Part shown: positions 48,001 through 60,000 of the stretch, piece after piece
Numbering within the stretch: the stretch's first letter is position 1
How the letters are laid out: each line of letters starts with the position of its first letter
Assembly (NCBI GenBank): GCA_903813345.2
Contig: CAIIXF020000002.1
Location: forward strand, 162,001-226,000
Reading direction: 5' to 3'
DNA: 64,000 nt
Source: Owenia fusiformis
Lineage: Eukaryota; Annelida; Polychaeta; Sabellida; Oweniidae
Notes under the pieces: generated by a model
Told to the model about the DNA's origin: nothing
Database searches by the model: none
Seen by the model: only the letters and a program-made list of their open reading frames with translations
Program-made: the position numbers and the translations under genes

Positions 48001-51000
48001 CGATTGGGATTGGAAATACTATGCAGATTGCCAAAATACAATAAAGCGAGTAATAAAAAATCTGATTGATTTGATAACTAATAAGAACAAGCTGGGTTGT
48101 CCCCTGAGGATGGCAATTCAGACACTGTAGATAATACCAATGATAAATCAGTTCACCATCATTATTATGTAAATCTAATCTGCCTGGTGCTATTCCAATT
48201 GTCACTTCACACGAGGATCATCTCATATATTTTATAAAATACGACATCGTCTTGCTTTACTGGACGACATTATAGCCATGCATCAATTGTAACTTCACAC
48301 AAGCAACACGCATTATATTTATAAAAGCTTGAGTATGACAAGGCGATCGTCACTTCACACGAGTGTCATGCAGTATATCTTCGAAATTGCTTTACTGGAC
48401 AAGGTATTACGTTCAGTCATTGTATTATCACCCTACATATGTTTTTTGCCATATATCTTGAAACGTTTGACAAGGTATCGTTTTACCAACTTGTCCGAGG
48501 CATTACTGTCAGGCGTTGACATTAACATATCAAGATTCAACAAACTCTTCTCAGTACAGCGATGCTATACAGGGTGTTCCATATGTTTCAGGAATGATGC
48601 TGTGTTTTATTGGTTTTCTTTTCAATCTAACTGAATTTTTGACACAATGTGTCTACACATGTTTTGCTCCACCTACTCTACCCCTAGGTTACTATAGCAA
48701 CCCTATTATTCAGTCTACTGAGCTTCATGATATGAAACTTTTCCAACTTATTCACAACATATTTGGACACATTTTGTTAAAATATCAGCTAGATCGAAAA
48801 GAAAACCAATAAAATACAGCATCATTCCTGAAACATATGGAACACCCTGTATTTCGAAAACATCCGACAATTAAGAGATGTATCTAGAACTTTAATATTT
48901 AAAAATGTACAAGAACATCCTGAGTTTACCTTTCTGTTAAATAACAATATTTTTCGTTTCCTTGTAAGAGCAACTTCAACATTTATTAAAAACGCACAAA
49001 ACTATTTACAAATCAATACAGACTTGAATCAAGAGCCTCCAGCAAATTAGGATTCAAGATTATATTACTAAATTCAAATCTAAATTTATGTAATCATTGT
49101 CTAATGAGCCAACAGTTAATTTTGACCTATTCATCAAAGAAATATTTCCAGATGAAATAGTTCAAGAGGTGTCAATTGTCATTATACTCCGGAACAAAGG
49201 CGAGACGACTCTTGAGTCTTCCGGCACTCTTAGTAATGCTCCAAAGCATGCCATATATAGTCAGTCTCGAGAGCTTGTGCCTGAGGAGTGATCACACAAG
49301 ACATGCAAATGGATGTCTGTCCTATATCCAGCAAAACGTATAACTAGAATATGCGAACTGCTGCTCGAATAGCGGCTCATATACATAAACTCGCAAAAAC
49401 TTCACAATTCTAGAATCTGTAAATAGAAGTTGAATATTTAGCAAAATACCCCTTTGAGGCGTTTTATATCATATTGTTCATTAACAAGACATTGAAAATG
49501 AAATTGATAAATACAGTTTTCCCAATTTGGGAGTGTTCCATCATGTTAAGTCGCTTGGGGAAGAGCATTGTTAGAAGAATAGAACATTCAGTTTGATAGG
49601 AGATGGTGGCTTATTTAAATACTAGAGTGATAGAGATAGGAGGGAGATGGGGAGGGAAAGAGGGAAAGGGAGGGGAGAGGGAGATTAAAAGGGGTAAGAA
49701 GATAGACTGAGAACGAGAAGGGTGAAGGTAAAGAGAGTAAGAGGGGAGAGGGAATGAGAGCATAAGGGGTGGATAGGGTAACCGGGTCAAAGAGGGGAGA
49801 GAGATTTAGTAGCGAGAGTTATGGGAAAGGAGAAGAGAGGAAAAAGAGAGAGGGAGAGATAGAAAGCACGAAGAATCATATCCCATATCATACTGTTTAT
49901 TGACTGATGATAGAATTGACAAATAATTCTATTTTTCACTATGGGAACGTTATATCATTTGCGTTCGCCAAGGGAAAGCATTACATTTTCAATATTCAAA
50001 GCAGGTATGAGAGTCCGTAATTACGAAGAACAATCTAATCGAGTTCGGTTCTGCTGATATAACTGAGGCTTACAGAGTATTAAACAAAATTGCAAAAAAA
50101 TCCATCAACGGCTTAGCCACATTTCATTAGCTGATAATTTCAACTTTGAAATGTAATGAGTGTACAGTGGTTTATCACTCAAAGATTGGAATTCTCGGTT
50201 CAATGGACGGACTGTGTCAAGAAGCAATTACTGGATCAATAGATGCACTGTTTGCATGTAAAGCACATCCTCCTGTGTCTATATGGATAGCTAACGTTTC
50301 TGTGACTAAATATGACTCGATATTGTTTAATAATGTCTAGTTATACTCAAAAATATTCTTTTAATCATGTGGATTTGTTGACAGTGCATTACATTACAAT
50401 CGTTCATTGTAACTACCATTCTCAAATTCTTCACATAGTATAGATTACAATATAGACTATACATGTACTTTTGGAGAGGAGTGTAGATTTGTTGACAGTG
50501 CATTACATTACAATCATTCATTGTAACTACCATTCTCATATTCTTCACATAGCATAGATTATAATATAGACTATACATTTACTTTTGGAGAGGAGTATAG
50601 ATTTGTTGACAGTGCATTACATTACAATATCTCATTGTAACTACCATTCTCATATTCTTCACAATAGGATTACAATATAGACTATACATGTACTTTTGGA
50701 GAGGAGTGTAGATTTGTTGACAATGCATTACATTACAATATCTCATTGTAACTACCATTCTCATATTCTTCACATAGTATAGATTACAATATAGACTATA
50801 CATGTCCTTTTGGAGAGGAGTGTAGATTTGTTGACAATGCTTTACATTACAATCATTCATTGTAACTACCATTCTCATGCAGTCCTTCACATGGTATATG
50901 TTACAATAGAAACTACACTTCCCACTCCTATGTGGAAAATCGACCGATCCTTTGTTGCTGAGACCCTCTCATTATCTCCTCCATAAAGCAATCAAACCCT

Positions 51001-54000
51001 CATAAACGCCTCGTGAAAGAATAATAACAATGATTTGATGTAATTGAAATGAAGATTTCCTGACGGCGTGCTACTCATCATAACCATCGCTTGATCAATG
51101 ATGATGGAGAGCTTCCCTTGGAGACATTTCGGAAGATCGAATACCCTTAAAAGCACAGGCCGGGATGATCCATACATTAAAGTGCGGATGCCATTTGGAG
51201 CAGTTATGGTTAAAAACCTACATTAGGCAGCTTATTTTTTCTATTGTCTACTATTTCATCCTCCAATCATTCTAATATATAGACCATCTTTGCCCTTTTG
51301 CTTCTAGAAAGGCACTTCTTTGAAAAAGGTACTTCTTCTAAAGGCACTTTTTCTAAAAGGGCACTTCTTCTAAAAGGGCACTTCTTCTAAAAAGGCACTT
51401 CTTCTAAAAAGGTACTGCTTCAGGCTCCTTGTCTCATCTGTCACGTTGTCCTCCAATTGCAACTGCAGGTTGCTATGAATCACCCATGTGGCAGAAATTG
51501 GGCAATTTGAAGTGTTGTGTTTTTGAAAGAAACAATTTGCTGAAGACATACGCATATGTATATGTGAATCGAGATTTTGAAGCCGTATGAGAAGATAATA
51601 ACCAAGTTTGTTTGAGAACATAACGATTCCTAACTTCAGACATTGACTCCAACTTTCAGGTAGAGGTTTGATAACAGAAAGTTTGCTGCTTGAACAACTA
51701 TGAAGTGAAACTTTGAAAAAGATCTTATGTGTATGTTGTCCGCAATTTCAAACCCCTTTCTCTTTGTTAACATTGATAGCTATTTAAATAAACTAGATTT
51801 TATACTTATCAAAATCGGTATATGTTCACAAACCTTGTCATTGTCAATGATCGAACGCTGCGCAGAGTTAACTGACGATTAAGGGGTACTATCACCCTGC
51901 CCCTGATGTGCGAATATCACTTTAAGGTGATCTATCGCTTATTTCACACTTGGGATAAAACGAGCGAATTAACTATAATTTGGTATCGATTGGGGGACGT
52001 GTATTGCAACCAACTAAACATATAACGAAAACTTATGAGATCACCTCCTCGCCGTAACCCTTTCTCAAATGAACGGCGTGTGGTTAATAGGGTTCTAAAT
52101 AATGCACCAAGTTTTATTAAACTCGGGTTAGTGGTAATGGTCGAATAATATTGATGGACTCTGGATAGCCCATTATCGTATAGATTTTCCAATCACTTTC
52201 ATAAATCGGATAACTCTCAGATCAGAGTCATTTGAATGTTTTCGGAATGCGCTATAAACAACGTGTGTAAAATATGGTATTCGTCTTGATTGGTTTATAT
52301 AATAATTTAATAATAACAAAGTCAAATAATAAAGTTATTTTTAATACATGCTTAGTTTTTTTTATTATTGATGATTTTATTTCACTTGTTGAAAACAATA
52401 TAAACAATTACATATAAAAGCATACCAATCGCCATGTGGCATCACAGGTTGCTTTGATTAAATTAAACATAGTTTTCATCTGGCTTTCGATATCACAAAC
52501 AGGAAGTGAATAAAATATTGTAAAAATATTGGAAGTATGATCAGGTGCATTAAGAGTCAAATGTAGATAATAGGACCAACATATCCAGGGACCTGAACAC
52601 AGTGGGAAGTATTAGTGATGTGACAAATCTGCATCGTTTAAGGCCATAAATCCCGCCCCAAGGTTCACATCAAAATATGATCATTAATTGGACAAAATTT
52701 AAACATGAGTCTAACTTTGTTTAACATCACTTTTACAAATTCCGTTTTGATGAACTACAAGTGTCAATCGTGATACATCATAAGATATATAAGATCTCTT
52801 GGAATGTTGGTCCTCTAGACCTCTAGCTCATCTCGCATAAATAATACCCCGGAAGAACGACTCTGTTTACATCATCTGTGTTTGGAAACCGATGTGATCA
52901 TTTCCCTACAGTGATTTCTGCGCCAATGTTTGATAAAAAGCTAGTCGTTTTCTTCATTCAACATTTATTATGGAAAATAAGAAATAAAAGAAATTAAATC
53001 AATATAAAGTATCTCATCGAGATCAATCAAGAAATCGAAACTTTAAACCTTAGAATGTTACTAAATGTTGAAATAAATTATTAGATATTTCAAGATGCAA
53101 TAACTTTCTGCTATAACTTCGTTTATATGACACCAAGGTAACGCTTATAAAGTAACGTTATGTGAGCTATTGAATCACCTCTTGTCTGTTCTTCTGTCCG
53201 TTATCTTTGATGAAACATTTTATATCAATTGAAATTGTATCAATTTTTATGCCGAAAATATATTCTAGCACTTTGAGCCAAGTACTACAGGAACTATTCA
53301 CATGTTAAACTGTCTATATAGAATCTTCAATTGTACAATAAGTGGCATCTAAAAAGTTTGCTTGTAATCGATAATGCCAAAAGCACATTTAGCATGTGAG
53401 CCCAGTACCCACGGTACTATTCATTTTATAAAATCCGTTTCCAGGTGGGAGGCTGGCTTCTAAACAATGGACACGACATAAAGTTCAAGATAGACGACCC
53501 TGCAAAGCCCAACTCTATCAATATAACAAAGGGCCCCCTCTCTTACATGTACAGGGTGATTGATATTACAATACACTTTGGCAGTAGTGATGACCTTGGG
53601 AGCGACCATACTATTGAGGGGAAGTCGTTCCCAGCAGAGGTAAGAGTCTTGATATAAACGTGTACAATTGTTGTAAAGTACACTTCCCTCCATAAGTCTG
53701 GAAGTCGTTCCCAGCAGAGGTAAGAGTCGAGATATAAAAGTATACAATTGTTGTAAAGTACACTTCCCTCCATAAGTCTGGAAGTCGTTCCCAGCAGAGG
53801 TAAGAGTCGAGATATAAAAGTATACAATTGTTGTAAAGTACACTTCCCTCCATAAGTCTGGAAGTCGTTCCCAGCAGAGGTAAGAGTCGAGATATAAAAG
53901 TATACAATTGTTGTAAAGTACACTTCCCTCCATAAGTCTGGAAGTCGTTCCCAGCAGCAGAGGTAAGAGTCGAGATATAAAAGTATACAATTGTTGTAAA

Positions 54001-57000
54001 GTACACTTCCCTCCATAAGTCTGGAAGTCGTTCCCAGCAGAGGTAAGAGTCGAGATATAAAGGTATACAATTGTTGTAAAGTACACTTCCCTCCATAAGT
54101 CTGGAAGTCGTTCCCAGCAGAGATAAGAGTCGAGATATAAAAGTATACAATTGTTGTAAAGTACACTTCCCTCCATAAGTCTGGAAGTCGTTCCCAGCAG
54201 ATGTAAGAGTCGAGATATAAAAGTATACAATTGTTGTAAAGTACACTTCCCTCCATAAGTCTGGAAGTCGTTCCCAGCAGATGTAAGAGTCGAGATATAA
54301 AAGTATACAATTGTTGTAAAGTACACTTCCCTCCATAAGTCTGGAAGTCGTTCCCAGCAGAGATAAGAGTCTAGATACAAAAGTATACAATTGTTGTAAA
54401 GTACACTTCCCTCCATAAGTCTGGAAGTCGTTCCCAGCAGAGATAAGAGTCTAGATACAAAAGTATACAATTGTTGTAAAGTACACTTCCCTCCATAAGT
54501 CTGGAAGTCGTTCCCAGCAGAGATAAGAGTCTAGATACAAAAGTATACAATTGTTGTAAAGTACACTTCCCTCCATAAGTCTGGAAGTCGTTCCCAGCAG
54601 AGGTAAGAGTCTAGATATAAAAGTATACAATTGTTGTAAAGTACACTTCCCTCCATAAGTCTGGAAGTCGTTCCCAGCAGAGGTAAGAGTCGAGATATAA
54701 AAGTATACAATTGTTGTAAAGTACACTTCCCTCCATAAGTCTGGAAACCGTAAGTTATCAAAATCTGTTTACGTTTGGCGATTAAAAATCTCTCGAAAAA
54801 AACCTGTCACCTTGTATTATTTATATGTGTTTATATTGTTAAAGGGATTTTCTATTCTTCAAACACTATAAGTGTAGGATCAAATTGACAAATATTACAC
54901 CATGTCAGCTACGATGTTAGTTAATTCTGCCCCTGTATTATAATTCATTTATGAACAGTTTGTTTATTGTGATTCTAGATCCAGCTCACAGCCTTCAACT
55001 CAGATATCTATGCAAATTTTACATCGGCGGAAGTTTCACCAAATGGTCTCACTGTGATAGGAATCCTAGTTCAGGTAAGACTAGCAATGCTTGTTCAGGT
55101 AAGACTAGCAATCCTAGTTCAGGCAATGCTACTTAAGGTAAGACTAGTAATCCTAGTTCAGATAATACCAGAAATCCTAGTTTAGGTAAGACTAGCGATG
55201 TTAGTTCAAATAAGACTAGCAATCCTAGCTAAAGTAAGACTATAAATCTTAGTTCAGATACGACTAGCAATGTTAGTTCAGGTAAGACTAGCAGTCCTAG
55301 TTCAGATAAGGCTAGCAATCCTAGTTCTGGAACTACTAGTGATCCTAGTTTAGGTAAGACCAGCTATTCCAATAGAATGCATCATAATGCGATATAATAC
55401 AATACAATACAATACAATACAATACAATTTAATATAATACAATACAATGCATTACTAAACAAGTATAATTTGTCAAATAGTTTCGTATTTATGTATTTCA
55501 GATAAATGAAGAATCAACAAATCGAGAGTTTGAAAAACTTGCGCAGGAATTCAAAAGAGTAAAATATAAAGGTAGGGCACTTTCAATGTATCATTAAAAC
55601 GATAGTCATCGCAGAATTTGACATTTTCGGTATATTTTTTCTTCCTTTTTCCTGAGTTGACCCTGTATATCCCGGAGAATAAACGGTATACTTATACTGA
55701 GTCACAGAGCCTAGTACATTAGGTACATAAAGCTATATTTTAAAGAAGCAAATTGAAGCAATGCTAAACAAGGGGACGGCATGAGATAGATCCCTTTGGT
55801 AGATGTAGCCCTCTATTAAGATGTATCAAGAGATAGTTTGGGAGTAAAAGTAGTTGAAGTTGTACAGTTACTTTTTATCATTTGTTTGAAAGAAGTTTTG
55901 TATATCTGCGTGTTATTTTCATATTTGATCAAACTCGCTCGATCAAATACTTTTTAAATCCTTTGAGATGGTAAGGACATATTCGCATGTTCAGTGAAGA
56001 AATTGCTTTCAACATTTTTACTCTGTATTTAACCAAAGTGTTCTTCAACCACTAAACACTCTATTACTATTCGCTATATTGCTAATTAAAGTAAACGTTT
56101 TGTGATGTAATATTTCACAATTGTTTTCTTAACACGGGACCACTTAACTAAAATGAGTCAAGAATGGTGTGAAAAACCGAACGCGAGTAATTACTCGATG
56201 CATCTTGTGAACCCTCCATTTGTTAATTATTCTGACACTGACATTTTGGGAATTAGTTAGACGCACAGTTTTATAATTTATCATGTTTGAAGTAAAATGG
56301 AACTAAGTTAATGTCAAATTTACTCCTATCTTATTTCCAAATACGAAAGAGTTACGGTATACTGTTTTAATCACAGCTATAAAAGAAAAAAGCTTGGCAT
56401 TGGCAATTACAGAATCCTCAATATTGTTATCAAATGTTAAATTATGATTTTAGACGACGCGATTCATAAAACTTAAATGGCATAAATCTCTCTATAAATC
56501 TCCCGGTGGCAAAACTAAAATTGGCGATAAGAAGTTCAAAATAGGATAACTCGTTTGGAGGCCCGTTTATGATTGATTTTTTGAGTTTACACATACAATT
56601 CGTTTTTCAAATCGTCAAACAAAACTTTCGTTTAGCAAATTTTTGGAAGGGTATTTTTGTTAAGAATTTGAAGTCAAAGCAAAACCTCTGAAACACATTT
56701 GAGCGTAGGCCAACATGTATATTAATTGAATTGTTAATTTTAGGTAACGAAGTGAGAGTTGAGGACTTATCCCTGCACGACTTGATGCCTGAGACATACT
56801 CCTTTATGACGTACGAGGGCTCATTAACCAAGCCTGGTTGCCACGAGACTGTTACCTGGGTGATCATGAATAGACCAATCTACATTTCCAGAGAACACGT
56901 GAGTACATTTCAGCCAATCAGAAGCACAAGTGGTTGCCATAGGACGAATACCCGGGTGATAATGAATAAATTAATTTACATTTTCTACTAAACAGTCAGA

Positions 57001-60000
57001 AAAAATTAAAAACATACATGTCCTAATAAATTACTTTAACTAAAAATAACAAAATTGGAAGAAAGGAATATTTGTACGTCGGCAGATACGAAGAGGACCT
57101 ACCCCTATGGATCAGTCTCTAATCAAATATGAAATAAGATTAAAGATTATCGTTATATATGGAGATATGTTATTTTGAGACCTCCCCGACTCTCCTAAGA
57201 AAGACGAGTCAAGCTCAAGCTGAATTTGACTTAACAACTAGTATGTGGACAGTCTTGTGAACTGATCGCTTTCAAGTGTAGTTTAAGTTATAATAACCAA
57301 ACCCCATTGCATCGATTGATCGACTCGACTTTTGTAGTTCAAGCTAGTTGATACTTAACAAATAATTTATTTGTGAAGTTGCATTGATATAAGAAATTCT
57401 CGTATGGTCTCTGAGGGCAATTAACAATATCTGGTTGATAACTCTACAGTTGCTAGTTTATTCCTACAACTACAACACCAGTGCATTGGGAACATTGTTA
57501 AACCACACATACTGTTAATGATTAGCTCCGAGCTTCAGAATAATGTTAAAGGAGCACGTAAGTTATCGCAAACAATTTCAAACGATTCTAACTTGAATTA
57601 TGAATATTTTCTGATCATGGACATGGGTGTATCTTTTAGATCCATTCATTATCTTCAAGAAAAGTATATATAATGATATTTAGTTAATCAGACCTAAGTG
57701 ATATTGAAGGGGCAATGGACCAATCAACATACTTTTTCGAAAATGTTGACCTAATTTTCACCAAAAATGCAACCTATTATCATATTGTTGAATGCATAAT
57801 TAGAATGTGCTTTGAGACATGTTCGATTTCCTAAAAGGAAAATTTGATTGCTCCAGGGACTTTAAAGATATTCAATTTGGATGACCAAAATGAACTGAAA
57901 CCAATGGATAGCATGAGATTTTTCAATGGAGAAATAACATGGGGAACACTTATCTTAATGCAATTAAGTTTTTCTTTCAAGAACTATTTGATACATCAAA
58001 ATAAAGAATAGTAATGCATTAAACATTGTAAAAAATGATTGCATTTTTGGTGAAAATGGGGTCAACATCTTCAAAATGGGGTCAAAAAGTGTGTTGATGG
58101 GTTAATTGCTAGTTAAATATCTCCGAGTTTGTTTGATATTATTATTACTGTGCATAATTTTCTTTGAGATAATGAATTGATCTAAAAGATAAACTTGTCT
58201 TCATTGTCAGAAAATAGTCATAATCCAAGATATAACCTTCTGAAATTGTTTGCGATAACCCACGTGCTCCTTTTATTACAATATCATTTCTATGAGTTAT
58301 ACCGTTTAACGCATTGTTCAATTCTCAACTCAATGAAGTAGTTTGCAACTCCTCCTTTGATCATTTTGATGTGTATCTAGTCCGATACAAACCTTTTGCT
58401 CTAGTCCGAGCAAAAGGTTTGTAGGCACCTGGTTATATATTCATGTACTCACAAGATAAAAAAAATTGGAATTTAGATACATTTTATTTTGAATTGAGGA
58501 ATTCAATTTCTCAGTTTCTCAAAAATGAAATCAATGTGGGAAAATATATTTTTTTCTTCTTGATATACTTCATTTTGGTTGTTCGTAATGTAATCGTTAT
58601 CGATATGTTATCCAATGGAAACCTTCTTTTGCCAAACTTATGGGGAAGTGTATATCATAACAGAGGCGTAGCGTGGGTATTTTGCGAGAGTACGCCACGA
58701 GTGAGCGAAGCGAACGATTTCGAGGGGGGTGGGGGGGGGTTCTCCCTCAAGAAAATTTTAAAATGAGATTGCATTTGAAGCGTCCTGGGTCGGTTTGAAA
58801 TACGAAATTCCGACTTGTGCCGCCATGATGATCTACACAAAAAGCACGGACGTCGAGTAAGTTTCTGGCGAAAGCTGGAGCATAGATTATAAAGAGGACT
58901 GGAAACAAGTTGGCAGTCTATTTCAATTCTGCCAACTCATGTTGGCCTATTTATCACTATTGACTCAGTGGTTCATCTAGTTTTACCTACCTTAGATGCT
59001 GATAGTAATCTATTTAGTATAATATTGTTTCCAAAATTATTGTCATTTGCGATAATTAGTACTAAAAGGACTTTGAACAGGTCAGCTGCCATTTGGTTGG
59101 CTGAATCGTCCAGTCCACAAAAACAGTGAAATCATATTAAAAATACCAATAAAACTTTTAAAATTGAGGCAGATGCGATACAAAGAGACTCTATTAATAC
59201 AAATATACAGATTACAGTCACCAAGATGAGCTAATTTCAGGCGAGATTCGGGAAATAAAAAGGTATGTCATTCTTGTTTCCAGTCCTCTTAAATAATCTA
59301 TGCTCCGGCTTTCGCCAGAAACTTACTTGACGTCCGTGACAAAAAGTACGAACATCCCAAACTCGTACGCTAACGAACGTAAAGAAGCTCGCAGCCGTAC
59401 AAAAATATATGTATTTCAGAGAGAAAATTTAGATTATTACAACACAATTAAAAACAAACAACACAGGATTAGAACAAATCATTTATTTTGTTTTTCATAT
59501 ATGATTGTTACTGTTACTATTATCTTACTATTTAAGATTTATCCAGTATTTTTAAAGTGCGGGGCAATTCATTATAAAAAATCATTTTTCTCTCAAATTT
59601 GAGAGTACGCAATGGCGTCTTTTGCGTATATGACGCTACGCCATTGCATAAGGAATAATTCGTGATAACTTAAACCTTAGGAGGTCCCTAGTCCGATCAA
59701 ACACTAAATACTATAATAAGAACACGACTTTGATACAGTAGGTTGAAACGTGTTCTGATTTTTACAAAAACAAAACAAATCATCAAATTGCAAATTGTAA
59801 ATTATTTAATTCAAATAAATCTCACAAATGATTGTAATGGTCCTCTGATTGGTTTTTGACCATATAGAAATATTTAAACAATATGCAGAAATGTTTCCAA
59901 GCAGATAGCGGAAAAGAAATAAATCAAACGTCTTGCTGTACATTATAGATAATCAGACGCTATCGATTCGTATTAACTCATTCATTCAGTCAAGAAAATC

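Noticed and set aside
47795-49291. Protein-like frames of 64-111 aa around the MITE at 48570-48849
   Set aside because: No family recognised, no splice context, and some of the sequence may derive from a mobile element; kept only as an unassigned region.
1851-54742. Possible CRISPR-like arrays
   Set aside because: The tandem arrays have no unique spacers between repeats, and the genes are spliced animal genes.
53460-54761. Long minus-strand open frames (up to 336 codons) with YTFISRLLPLLGTTSRLMEG-type repeats
   Set aside because: They are the antisense of the 80-bp satellite made from CA10-like exon 4. They repeat identically in several frames and have no independent gene features.
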